This document shows positions 24,720 through 32,720 of a DNA stretch of 64,000 nucleotides, piece by piece. Every line of letters begins with the position of its first letter. The stretch's first letter is position 1. The notes beneath the pieces are model-generated. The model was given only the letters and a program-made list of their open reading frames with translations, had not been told where the DNA came from and made no database searches. The DNA is taken from contig CAZNRN010000004.1 of NCBI GenBank assembly GCA_964575605.1, positions 1 to 64,000 of the forward strand. Reading direction: 5' to 3'. The translations under genes were made by a program, and so were the position numbers. Source of the stretch: JAPWJZ01 sp964575605 (GTDB taxonomy: Bacteria > Pseudomonadota > Alphaproteobacteria > Micavibrionales > UBA2020).

Positions 24720-25976
24720 TTATTCTTCCTCAGGGTCGTCCGAGGTGATCAGTCGCGCGCCGCGCTGCCAGGTCACGTAATCCCATGCCCAGTTGAGCAT
24801 CACCGAAACACGGTTGCGCAAGCCTATCAGGAAATATATGTGTGATACGCCCCACATCAGCCAGCCGATAAAGCCGGAAACTTTGAGGTGTGGCAGCACA
24901 ACAATCGCGTTGTTACGGCCGATAGCTGCGACTGTGCCGACGTCTTTGTAACGGAAATTATCCGGGGGCTGTTTCCCACTTATCAGAGCCTTGATGCGCT
25001 TCGCCACGAACTGTCCCATTTGCTTCGCCACGGGGGCGGTGCCGGGCAGGGCGCGTTCGGCGCCTTCCGGCGTATAGGCTGCCGTGTCGCCGATCACGTA
25101 AATGCGGTCATTTCCAGCGATGTTCAGTTTTTTGTCGACAACTACACGTCCGGCGCGGTCCATGGCTGAGCCCAGCCATTCACCCGCGCGTGACGCCCTG
25201 ACACCCGCCGCCCAGACGATAGATTTCGCGGCGATGCGCTGGCCGTTGATAGAAACGCCTTCGCCATCCACTTCCTCTACCTTGCCGCTCACCATCACCT
25301 CGATGCCCATTTTCTCGAGCACGGCCTTGGCTTTGGCGGATAACTTTTCCTCCAGTGTCGGCAGGATGCGGGGGCCGGCCTCCGCCAAAATAATACGTGC
25401 CGAACCGGGTTCTATGTTGCGGAAGTCCTCGGCAATCGAATGCCGTGCCAGTTCGGCAATCGCACCCGCCATCTCGACGCCTGTCTGGCCGCCGCCTACA
25501 ACAATGAAGGTCAGCAGCGCCGCACGCTTCGCCACGTCGCTTTCAGCTTCGGCGCGCTCAAACGCCAGCAATATTTTCTGGCGCAGGTCTGTGGCGTCGG
25601 CAATAGTCTTGATGCCCGGGGCGTCTTTCTCCCATTCGGCATGACCGAAATAACTATGCTGCGCGCCCGTCGCTACGATCAGGTAATCCCACGGCAGCGT
25701 CTGCCCGCCCTGGGTATGCACAACGCTTACAGCCGCATCGATGCTCTTCACGGCATCCAGCAAGACGGTGGTATTTTTCTGGCGGCGCAAAATATGACGT
25801 ATCGGCCAAGCGATATCGGCGGGCGATAGCGCAGCGGTTGCTACCTGATAAAGCAACGGCTGGAAAAGGTGATAATTATGGCGGTCGACAACCGTGACCT
25901 CGGCATCCGCACCCGCCAGTTCCTGCGCAGCGGTCAAGCCGCCGAAACCTGCCCCAATAATTACGATGCGGGGCAT
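24720..25976 (-). CDS. ndh: Type II NADH:quinone oxidoreductase
   Basis: NDH-2 passes electrons from NADH to quinone without pumping protons. The 418-residue protein has the FAD motif GAGFGG, HLFQPLLYQVA typical of NDH-2, the second nucleotide motif VVGGGQTGVEMAG, and YVIGDTAAY. The C-terminal part holds a hydrophobic amphipathic segment (FIGWLMWGVSHIYFLIGLRNR) for membrane attachment. It gives the cell a route that bypasses the complex I encoded at the end of the window. Confidence 0.93.
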   Translation of the reverse strand: MPRIVIIGAGFGGLTAAQELAGADAEVTVVDRHNYHLFQPLLYQVATAALSPADIAWPIRHILRRQKNTTVLLDAVKSIDAAVSVVHTQGGQTLPWDYLIVATGAQHSYFGHAEWEKDAPGIKTIADATDLRQKILLAFERAEAESDVAKRAALLTFIVVGGGQTGVEMAGAIAELARHSIAEDFRNIEPGSARIILAEAGPRILPTLEEKLSAKAKAVLEKMGIEVMVSGKVEEVDGEGVSINGQRIAAKSIVWAAGVRASRAGEWLGSAMDRAGRVVVDKKLNIAGNDRIYVIGDTAAYTPEGAERALPGTAPVAKQMGQFVAKRIKALISGKQPPDNFRYKDVGTVAAIGRNNAIVVLPHLKVSGFIGWLMWGVSHIYFLIGLRNRVSVMLNWAWDYVTWQRGARLITSDDPEEE

Positions 25977-25983
25977 GGCGGGG

Positions 25984-27408
25984 TTATCCCTTCCGGTCCT
26001 TGATGTGGCTGGGCCACTTGCCGTTCTTTTTCAGCTCTACGGCCTGGGCGAGGTCTTTCTTCACGCGCTCGAAAACGCTGTCCCAGTCGCCGGCCTTAGG
26101 CTGGCGGATGAGTTTCATGGCGGCGTACCACGGGCTGTCCTCGCGGTCGTGGAGGTAGAGCCAGTAGGGGAAATAGCACAGCATATTCCATACCGGCTTG
26201 CCGACCGAGCTGGCGAGGTGCGCGACCGAACTGTCGGTCATGATGACAAGGTCAAGCTGCTGCAATACTGCGGCCGTATCGGCAAAGTCGTTCACATGCG
26301 GCCCGATGTCGAGGATGAGCGGATCTGCGCCGAATTCCTCGATCTCTTTCTGCCCGTGGCCTTTTTGCAAGCCGTACAGCTGTACGCCCGGTATCTCGGC
26401 GAAGGGCAGGAAACGCTCGATGCTCACCGCACGCTTGCGGTTGCGCGAAAACGTCGGGCTGCCAGACCAGACGATGCCGACGCGGAAGCGCCCCTTGCCC
26501 ATATCAAGCAGTTTCTGCGCACCTTCGGGCACAGCATCCGGCACGAACATCGGCGCAACGGGAGGGATGTTCGACAGGTCGGTTCCGAAAATACCGGGCA
26601 GGCTCATCATCGGCACGTGGTAATCGAAGCTTTCGTCCGACTTGAACGGCTCGGAAATTTTCGCGACGCCGGGGATTTTGCTGAACAGGCGGTGCAGCGG
26701 CTTCTTGCATTCGAAAATCAGGCGGCCGCCGCGCGCGGCGACCAGCGGCAGGTAGCGGGTGCAGAGGATCGTATCGCCAAAACCTTGTTCTTCGTGGACG
26801 AGGATGGTTTTGCCTGTCAGATCCTCGCCGCTCCAGCGGGGTACGGTGAACTTGCGCTCGGGCAGGTCCTTGTGCTTCCAGCGGATTTCAAAAGCGTCCC
26901 AGCCGCGCTTGTAATCCTGCAGGTGCAGGTAGGTAATGGCGCGGTCCCAGGCGATGTTGGTGTTATTCGGTTCGATTTTCAGCGCAAGGTTGAACTGCTC
27001 GAGCGCTTCTTCGTAACGGTTGAAATCCCGCAGCGCGATGGCGTAGTTGTTGTGCAGGCGGATATCGCCCGGCTTGATCTTCACGGCTTCGGCATGGATG
27101 GCCAGCGCTTCTTCCCCGCGATCGAGGTCGACAAGGCAGTTGGCGTAGTTCGTCATGCATGACGTATTCCCGGGCGAAAGTTCCATCGCGCGACCGGCGC
27201 AGGCCAGCGCGGCGTTGAAATTTTCGCGCTGGCGCATGATGGTGCCGAGGTTGAGCCATGCCGACATTTCGTCGGGTTTTTCGCGCAGCAGCTGGCGGTA
27301 GCACTGCACGGCCTCGTCCACCTTGCCCTGCCGGTGCAGCGTGAAAGCCTGGTCGAACAAGGGGTGGTTTTTTGAAACGGGTTTTTGCACGGTGCTGGTC
27401 TTTGCCAT
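25984..27408 (-). CDS. TPR protein with C-terminal glycosyltransferase-like domain
   Basis: The 474-residue protein has about four to five tetratricopeptide repeats (residues 15-170, for example MSAWLNLGTIMRQRENFNAAL and IRLHNNYAIALRDFNRYEEAL). A GT-B fold domain similar to family 9 glycosyltransferases follows, with FGDTILCTRYLPLVAARGG and DSSVAHLASSVGKPVWNMLC near the C-terminus. This architecture is common in alphaproteobacteria and linked to surface or flagellin glycosylation, but the substrate is not known. It lies seven bases upstream of ndh. Confidence 0.87.
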   Translation of the reverse strand: MAKTSTVQKPVSKNHPLFDQAFTLHRQGKVDEAVQCYRQLLREKPDEMSAWLNLGTIMRQRENFNAALACAGRAMELSPGNTSCMTNYANCLVDLDRGEEALAIHAEAVKIKPGDIRLHNNYAIALRDFNRYEEALEQFNLALKIEPNNTNIAWDRAITYLHLQDYKRGWDAFEIRWKHKDLPERKFTVPRWSGEDLTGKTILVHEEQGFGDTILCTRYLPLVAARGGRLIFECKKPLHRLFSKIPGVAKISEPFKSDESFDYHVPMMSLPGIFGTDLSNIPPVAPMFVPDAVPEGAQKLLDMGKGRFRVGIVWSGSPTFSRNRKRAVSIERFLPFAEIPGVQLYGLQKGHGQKEIEEFGADPLILDIGPHVNDFADTAAVLQQLDLVIMTDSSVAHLASSVGKPVWNMLCYFPYWLYLHDREDSPWYAAMKLIRQPKAGDWDSVFERVKKDLAQAVELKKNGKWPSHIKDRKG

Positions 27409-27477
27409 GGGGTCCTGCCTGTTGCGGCAATTTTACTGTGCCGCAGCGAAGGCCGCAAGGCCTCGTAAAGCGCTGTT

Positions 27478-29661
27478 TTACTGCATTTTTATCTTGAGCG
27501 CGCCTGCATCCAGCGGTTTGCCGCCATAGGTGCAGCCAGAGGACAGCCCCGCAAAGCAGTTCATGGCATCAAGGGGCGACAGGGTCGTGTCCTTGTTCGA
27601 CAGCGTGCCGGCAATAATCGACAGGTCGACGCCCAGGTAGGGGTTCTTGTCTGCCTGCAATCGCGCCAGTTCTGTTTTATAACCCGTAGTGGTGCGGCCC
27701 TGTGTGCGCGCCATATGTTCCAGGTTGACGTATTCGAAGGCCTGCCGCATCTGCTCGTTGCCGCCGAAACGGTCTGCGGGCGCGGGCAGCGAGGGGAGGG
27801 TCGCGGTGAAATTGAACTTGTCGGAGATCGAACCGGTCAGGCGCGCGCGGTCCAGCGTATAGCCTTTCTGGTTGGGCGCGAGCTTGTCGCCATGCACCAG
27901 TTCGGTGATATAGTCTTTCAAAATGTCCTGATTGTATGAATCCGCCCAGTCACGCGTCTTGAACTGTTGCGCCCAGCCGGCAGCGCCGCCTGCCTTCATG
28001 GCATCGGCGTGTGACGAACCTGCGGTGATTGCGGCATCGTATGCCGCTTTGATGACCTTGGTATTCTCGGGGAAGCGCGATTGCATATCTTTCCACGGCC
28101 CGGGCACACCCGCCTTGTCAAGCTCGAGCGCAACCAGCATCTGGCCGGTGCGTGCCGCCCCTTCGTGCGCCAGTGTCATCAGCTGGTAATCCGCGATACG
28201 CCAGCTGCGGTCATAGGTGCGCAGGTTGTTGACGCGTTGCGCCGCATGAATAACTTCATGTGCCTGGGTCGTCAGGATATAATCGATATCGGTTGATTTG
28301 TCGGAGATGCGCACCAGGCCATCGTTATCGAACCATTCGCCCGCGTGGCTGTCGCTCATGCTGAAATAGCAGTGGAAGACATCGGCGCGGGTCGAAAATT
28401 CCACGATCGCCTTGCCCATCACCTCGCCCTTGCGCAGCGTCTGCAGGTTGCGCCAGAGGTCCTGCGTTGCTTTGGGAACTTGGGAATAACTGTAATCGGC
28501 TTGCGCGCAGTTCTCCCACACGCCGCCGATATTGGGGCGCGCGGCATAATTGAACTGGCCCGTCAGGTCGCCGTCAACGCGCGCAATTGCTTGTAAAACA
28601 GTATAGCGGTTGCCCGAGCCCTGTATGCGCGGCGCGATACGCCCGATGAATTCCTGCTTTTCGTGGCCGGGGCGGAAGATGTCGAAGGCCTTCGCCAGTT
28701 CCGGCACTGCTGTCGCCATTTCCTGCTGCGTCGGCAGCGTCACGCCTTCGGCCAGTTTTACGCCACCAGGCATTTCGCCCATTTTTTCGACGGCCACGTT
28801 GTCGAATTTTTCCGCCGCGCGGCGGCTGACCTTGCCAGTCGCGTAATCGTTGTAATAATCCGTTACAACGCCGTTGGCGTGGGAGGCAATAAAGGCGGGA
28901 TCGCGGAGCAGCGCATTGACGGCGGCGGCCGAGGCCTGCTGCATATCCGCCGTCTGAGCGTACTTGTCCTTGAATACCTGCCAGCCCGTCGTGGCGTTTT
29001 TATCGTGGAATGCGGCCAGTGTGGCGTTGCCATTCCCCGACATTTCGAGCGCGGCGGCGAATTCTCCCGCCTGCGCCAGTGCTTCCGATGCAACCTTCTG
29101 CGAAATACGGCTGTGCAGGTTCCAGCTGCTGTCGTATTTCAAAGCACCGCTGTTGTGCTGGTAGCCATGGATAGTGGCATGTAGGTCTTGCAGCATATGG
29201 TCGGCGATATCGCCGGTTTTGTTGATGCGCGCAAAGCCGTTGTCGGGGTCAAAGGTCGAGGCGACCGAGGCGTCGTTATAAAAGCAGGTGTAGATTTTTG
29301 CTTCGCGCGCGTAAGACAGCAGGCTGCGCGTAAAGGTTCCGCCAAAGGCCTGCAACTGGGTGAATTCCTGTATCTGGCTTTCGACCGGCTTCGCGCCGGG
29401 AAGCTCGCAAAGGCTGTCGATTGCCTGCGGCGCAACGCGGCCGGCATAAACGGGTACGGTATCGAGCTTGATCTGGGGCAGCGGCTGGACGTCTTCGATA
29501 TCCACGCGCGGCTGTCCGCCCTCGGCTTGCGGATTGTAGCGCTGATAGCCGACCCAGCCGCCCGCCAGCGCGGTGGCGGCGAGTACGGCGGCCAATACTT
29601 TTTTGGTATTGGATTTCTTCTTGGGTACGAACTTATCCTGCTTGCGCTGTGGATAGGCCAC
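27478..29661 (-). CDS. Membrane-anchored protein with duplicated zincin-like domain
   Basis: The 727-residue protein has a basic N-terminus, one membrane segment (about residues 19-37) and two homologous halves. The second half carries HEVIHAAQ (HExxH) with a downstream AHEGAART; the first half aligns but reads HATIHGYQ, with the catalytic Glu replaced by Ala, and SEALAQAGE downstream. Each half starts with a similar segment (YTCFYNDASVAS against FHCYFSMSDSHAG). One active and one inactive metallopeptidase copy are inferred. It is related in pattern to the protein at 19027. No clear T-run terminator follows. Confidence 0.75.
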   Translation of the reverse strand: MAYPQRKQDKFVPKKKSNTKKVLAAVLAATALAGGWVGYQRYNPQAEGGQPRVDIEDVQPLPQIKLDTVPVYAGRVAPQAIDSLCELPGAKPVESQIQEFTQLQAFGGTFTRSLLSYAREAKIYTCFYNDASVASTFDPDNGFARINKTGDIADHMLQDLHATIHGYQHNSGALKYDSSWNLHSRISQKVASEALAQAGEFAAALEMSGNGNATLAAFHDKNATTGWQVFKDKYAQTADMQQASAAAVNALLRDPAFIASHANGVVTDYYNDYATGKVSRRAAEKFDNVAVEKMGEMPGGVKLAEGVTLPTQQEMATAVPELAKAFDIFRPGHEKQEFIGRIAPRIQGSGNRYTVLQAIARVDGDLTGQFNYAARPNIGGVWENCAQADYSYSQVPKATQDLWRNLQTLRKGEVMGKAIVEFSTRADVFHCYFSMSDSHAGEWFDNDGLVRISDKSTDIDYILTTQAHEVIHAAQRVNNLRTYDRSWRIADYQLMTLAHEGAARTGQMLVALELDKAGVPGPWKDMQSRFPENTKVIKAAYDAAITAGSSHADAMKAGGAAGWAQQFKTRDWADSYNQDILKDYITELVHGDKLAPNQKGYTLDRARLTGSISDKFNFTATLPSLPAPADRFGGNEQMRQAFEYVNLEHMARTQGRTTTGYKTELARLQADKNPYLGVDLSIIAGTLSNKDTTLSPLDAMNCFAGLSSGCTYGGKPLDAGALKIKMQ

Positions 29662-29727
29662 GCGGCATCGCTCCGTGAGATTTTTGAATTATGTCAAAAT
29701 AGGGCAATCCGGGGATTAGCGCAAGAT

Positions 29728-29755
29728 AAAAAAAGGCGGCCATATCGACCGCCTT
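29728..29755 (-). terminator. Rho-independent terminator of carD
   Basis: On the minus strand a GGCGGTC/GGCCGCC stem (29735-29753) is followed by seven T residues (complement of 29728-29734). It ends the carD transcript and lies just upstream of the 27478-29661 gene. Confidence 0.85.
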
Positions 29756-29782
29756 CTTTTATTACTTTGTAGCCGAAGAAAA

Positions 29783-30508
29783 TTACGCGACGTTCGAGAG
29801 CACTGCTTCCAGTTTCTCGGCGGCTTTCTTCTCGTCGATCTTTTCGATCGCGGCGACTTCGCGGGCAAGGCGCTCGAGCGCGGCCTGGTAGATCTGGCGC
29901 TCGGAGTAGGACTGCTCGCTGTCGTCGGTGTCCTTGCGCAGGTCGCGGAGGACTTCGGCGATGGCGACGGGGTCGCCCGAGTTGATTTTCGCTTCGTATT
30001 CCTGCGCGCGGCGCGACCACATGACGCGGCGGGTCTGGCTGCGGCCTTGCAGGGTGCCGAGTGCGTCTTTCAGGCGGTCCTTGGAGGACAGCTTGCGCAG
30101 GCCCGAGGATTTAACCTTGGAAACCGGCAGTTTCAGACGCATACGGTCTTTTTCGAAGCAAATGGTATAGAGCGTGATTTCCATGCCCGAGATCATCGTG
30201 GTCTCGACGCCTTCGACGAGGCCCACGCCATGCGCGGGATACACGACGAAGTCGCCGGGTGCGAAGTCCAGCTTCTCGGCCTTCTTGGGTACGGCGACAG
30301 GGGCAGGGGCTTCCTGCTTGACTGATTTTTGCACGGGGGCGGGCGCCGGTTTCTGGGCTGCCTTCGGGGCGGGCGTGACTTTCACGGCCGTCTTGCCCTG
30401 CATGGTAACTTTAACAGCGGTTGCGGTCTTTTTGACAGGAGCGGTCTTGGTCGGGGCTGCAGCTACCGGTTTTTTGCCTTTTGCCTTACCCTTGGTAATC
30501 TTTGCCAT
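29783..30508 (-). CDS. carD: CarD-family transcription regulator with long basic extension
   Basis: CarD binds the RNA polymerase beta subunit and stabilises the open complex. The CarD domain starts near residue 80 (APGDFVVYPAHGVGLVEGVET) and continues through KLPVSKVKSSGLRKLSS, with the C-terminal helical part (MWSRRAQEYEAKINSGD, QSYSERQIYQAALERLAREVA). An N-terminal extension of nearly 80 residues rich in Lys, Ala, Pro and Val is not part of the usual domain. The upstream region has a CtrA-type box directly before a candidate -35, and the 14-base element shared with rpoH. Confidence 0.93.
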   Translation of the reverse strand: MAKITKGKAKGKKPVAAAPTKTAPVKKTATAVKVTMQGKTAVKVTPAPKAAQKPAPAPVQKSVKQEAPAPVAVPKKAEKLDFAPGDFVVYPAHGVGLVEGVETTMISGMEITLYTICFEKDRMRLKLPVSKVKSSGLRKLSSKDRLKDALGTLQGRSQTRRVMWSRRAQEYEAKINSGDPVAIAEVLRDLRKDTDDSEQSYSERQIYQAALERLAREVAAIEKIDEKKAAEKLEAVLSNVA

Positions 30509-30639
30509 TTGTCCTCACAGGTTAGTGCCGAAAAAATATTCAGCACGTTCAAGTATTTAACAGAACATGTACCGTTAGGTCGTAATTCTGCCAGTTAAGA
30601 CGGACTGTACCAGAATGTCATAAAAATTCAAGTACAAAG

Positions 30640-30654
30640 TTAAAAAATCGTTAA
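30640..30654. promoter_or_regulatory. CtrA-type binding site upstream of carD
   Basis: TTAA (30640-30643) and TTAA (30651-30654) are separated by seven bases. On the minus strand a candidate promoter TTGAAT-N16-TACAGT follows within a few bases. The first TTAA also ends the 14-base element (30630-30643) shared with the rpoH upstream region. The gap 30509-30824 holds these sites and the promoter of the 30825 gene. Confidence 0.5.
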
Positions 30655-30744
30655 TAACCAGTACACTAGAACCTGTTTCCTATACATTCCGCGCCTTTCC
30701 TAATGGCCTGTTCGCAAAAGCGTTCAAAGACTCCATGGAAGTAT

Positions 30745-30773
30745 TTGACGGTAAGGCGCAGATTATGTTATTT
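30745..30773 (+). promoter_or_regulatory. Possible promoter of the 30825 gene
   Basis: TTGACG (30745-30750) and TTATTT (30768-30773) are 17 bases apart. The -10 is weak. Confidence 0.35.
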
Positions 30774-30824
30774 TACATATTATTTAGATGGCTACATATA
30801 TAAAGTCATTCAGGGGAGGGTTGC

Positions 30825-31157
30825 GTGGCGTTCTGGGATAAATGGTTTTCAGGTAAAGAATCCGCTGCCAGCCCCACTCCTGCCCCGGCTTCACAGAATT
30901 TTGTCGCCCCGGCACCCGGTCCGGCTTCGGGCATGAGTGCGCTGCAGCTGGCCGTCATGACCGGGGACCGCGAAACAGTGAAGCTGTTGCTGGACGTAGG
31001 TGGCAATGTTCAGGTTTTCAACCAGGCCGCGGCCGATGACTTTATTGCCGCAACCGGCGCCGCAGGTCCCGCCATTTCAATTCCGGGCACCGAGCCGCCG
31101 GAAACCGACGACGACATCAAGGTCCGCAAGCCGCTGACCTTCAAGCGCAAAAGTTAA
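30825..31157 (+). CDS. Short ankyrin-type protein with C-terminal PLTFKRK motif
   Basis: The 110-residue product begins at a GTG after GGGGAGGG. The head MAFWDKWFSGK is Trp-rich and amphipathic, like the heads of the ankyrin array at 7057-9233. A Pro/Ala linker and only one recognisable ankyrin unit (MSALQLAVMTGDRETVKLLLDVGGNV) follow. The end is DIKVRKPLTFKRKS, the motif shared with the array. It may be a shortened member of the same family. It precedes the 31166 gene by eight bases and is likely in one operon with it. Confidence 0.7.
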   Translation: MAFWDKWFSGKESAASPTPAPASQNFVAPAPGPASGMSALQLAVMTGDRETVKLLLDVGGNVQVFNQAAADDFIAATGAAGPAISIPGTEPPETDDDIKVRKPLTFKRKS

Positions 31158-31165
31158 AGGCGAAA

Positions 31166-31876
31166 ATGAGCGACCTTTCCGAAGCATTTGACCGCGTCAT
31201 CGCAAAATTCATCGACGCCGGCCATTTCACCGCCGAGCAAATCGCCAGTGAAGAGGGCAAGGAGCTGCTGCATTCGCTGAAGTGGGATCAGCGCAACCGC
31301 CTCGCCAGCGCCGTGCCAGGGCTGATGGCGCCTGCGGACTATAATTACCCCGAGCGTTCTGTGCTGCGCGATCTGCAGAAATCCTTCAATGACGTCGCCG
31401 GCCTGAGCGATGTCAAACCCTTGCTGGAAGAAGCGGCCAATGAAACGCTGGCCGCCATTGCCGCGCGCGGTGCGAGCCCGTCGCTGGCGGAAGTGCCGGG
31501 CGCGGAAAAATGGGTTGGCGATGGCATGCACAAAGCTGCAAATTACGCACTGGAAACAATCTTTGGCCAGAAACTGCTGTGGTCCCAATGCTTTGGCTTC
31601 GACAAGGCGCCGGATTTCAACCACAACGTCTATTCGGCGCTGCAGATGCGCTTTATCAACCTTGTACCCGGCTTCGATGTCCGCGCCGAGCAGCTGGACT
31701 ACGACAAGAAAGTCGTGCGCAATATTCACGAAGTTAACAACCAGCCGGGGCTGAACGACGTACGCCGTATCCTCGACGCCGCTGTGGAAGAAACCCTGAA
31801 AGACATCGGCCTGAAACCGGCGGGAAGGATCTCTGTCCCCAAGCCCTTGCAGGTTAAAGTAAAGTCCGGCGCATAA
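31166..31876 (+). CDS. Unknown helical protein with internal duplication and C-terminal PLQVK motif
   Basis: The 236-residue protein starts at an ATG after AAAGG. Two segments of about 55 residues align with each other: one from VPGLMAPADYNYPE to LEEAANETLAAIAARG, the other from VPGFDVRAEQLDYD to LDAAVEETLKDIGLKPAG. Each shows the same spacing of helices. The C-terminus RISVPKPLQVKVKSGA carries the motif found on the partner upstream and on the ankyrin array. No family is recognised. A strong terminator follows. Confidence 0.75.
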   Translation: MSDLSEAFDRVIAKFIDAGHFTAEQIASEEGKELLHSLKWDQRNRLASAVPGLMAPADYNYPERSVLRDLQKSFNDVAGLSDVKPLLEEAANETLAAIAARGASPSLAEVPGAEKWVGDGMHKAANYALETIFGQKLLWSQCFGFDKAPDFNHNVYSALQMRFINLVPGFDVRAEQLDYDKKVVRNIHEVNNQPGLNDVRRILDAAVEETLKDIGLKPAGRISVPKPLQVKVKSGA

Positions 31877-31895
31877 TTACCTGAAAAACAAACTA

Positions 31896-31925
31896 AATCC
31901 CCCGCCTGTTACAGCGGGGGATTTT
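31896..31925 (+). terminator. Rho-independent terminator
   Basis: AATCCCCCGC (31896-31905) pairs with GCGGGGGATT (31914-31923) and runs into TTT. It ends the 30825-31876 unit and could also act for the convergent csbD gene. Confidence 0.85.
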
Positions 31926-31943
31926 AGCTTTAAAAGTCAGCAC

Positions 31944-32123
31944 TTAGCGCAGGGATTCCCTGACCGCATCCTTCATACCGCCAAGGGTACTCTGGACTTT
32001 GCCGGCCAGTTTTTCCGACTTGCCTTCCGCTTTCAGTTTTTCGTCACCGGCCAGTTTGCCGGCGGCTTCTTTGGTGGCGCCTGAGGCCTTTTTGGCTGCG
32101 CCTTTGATACGATCTTTATCCAT
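31944..32123 (-). CDS. CsbD-like stress protein
   Basis: This 59-residue protein (MDKDRIKGAAKKASGATKEA...) is a clear CsbD family member: small, highly charged, rich in Lys, Ala and Gly, with the family pattern of KGxxK and GK-rich repeats. CsbD proteins are induced by general stress, and their molecular role is not established. The ATG at 32123 has an AGGAGG ribosome site; the reading frame continues upstream without a better start. The gap 32124-32357 to fdxA shows no gene or clear element. Confidence 0.9.
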   Translation of the reverse strand: MDKDRIKGAAKKASGATKEAAGKLAGDEKLKAEGKSEKLAGKVQSTLGGMKDAVRESLR

Positions 32124-32357
32124 GACGTCCTCCTGTTGGATTATTGACTTCATTAAGCCCAATACATGAGGGGGGTGGAGGTTCCGGAAATTTTGAAGAT
32201 TTTGATGGCGTAAGGCATTGATTTTATTGTATGCTGGTTCCAGCAGAAGGCCTGCAGCGCCGCGATTCCGCCCCATCAGCGCCGCATCAGGACGCCATCA
32301 GAACCGCATCACTGCAGCCAAAAACGGGGAGTGGGCCAATCGATCGATTGAAAGGCG

Positions 32358-32696
32358 TCAGTCGCCGGAGCCGGGCTTGTCGCTGAAGAATTCCATCTTG
32401 CCCTTGGTATCCTTAAAAGCATCGGCATCCGGAGGCGCAGGCTTTTTCTTGGTAATATTTGGCCAGGGGCCGGTGGAATAGTCCCGGTTCAGCTGGAGGA
32501 AAGGCTCGGCCCGCTCGTCGATATCGGTCACGATGGCGTCGATCGGGCATTCGGGGATGCAGACGCCGCAGTCGATGCATTCGTCGGGGTTGATGACGAG
32601 CATGTTTTCACCCTCGTAGAAGCAGTCCACGGGGCAGACTTCTACGCAATCGGTATATTTGCACTTGATGCAGACGTCTGTAACGACGTAGGTCAT
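32358..32696 (-). CDS. fdxA: Seven-iron ferredoxin
   Basis: FdxA-type ferredoxins carry one [3Fe-4S] and one [4Fe-4S] cluster and transfer electrons in the cytosol. The 112-residue protein has the CIKCKYTDCVEVCPVDCF motif near the N-terminus and CIDCGVCIPECP around residues 40-51. The C-terminal part (ERAEPFLQLNRDYSTGPWPNI) is the conserved tail of the alphaproteobacterial family. It stands between the FAD oxidoreductase and CsbD genes, all on the minus strand, 24 bases from the former. Confidence 0.95.
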   Translation of the reverse strand: MTYVVTDVCIKCKYTDCVEVCPVDCFYEGENMLVINPDECIDCGVCIPECPIDAIVTDIDERAEPFLQLNRDYSTGPWPNITKKKPAPPDADAFKDTKGKMEFFSDKPGSGD

Positions 32697-32720
32697 TTTT
32701 TCACCCTTATTTTGCGGGGT

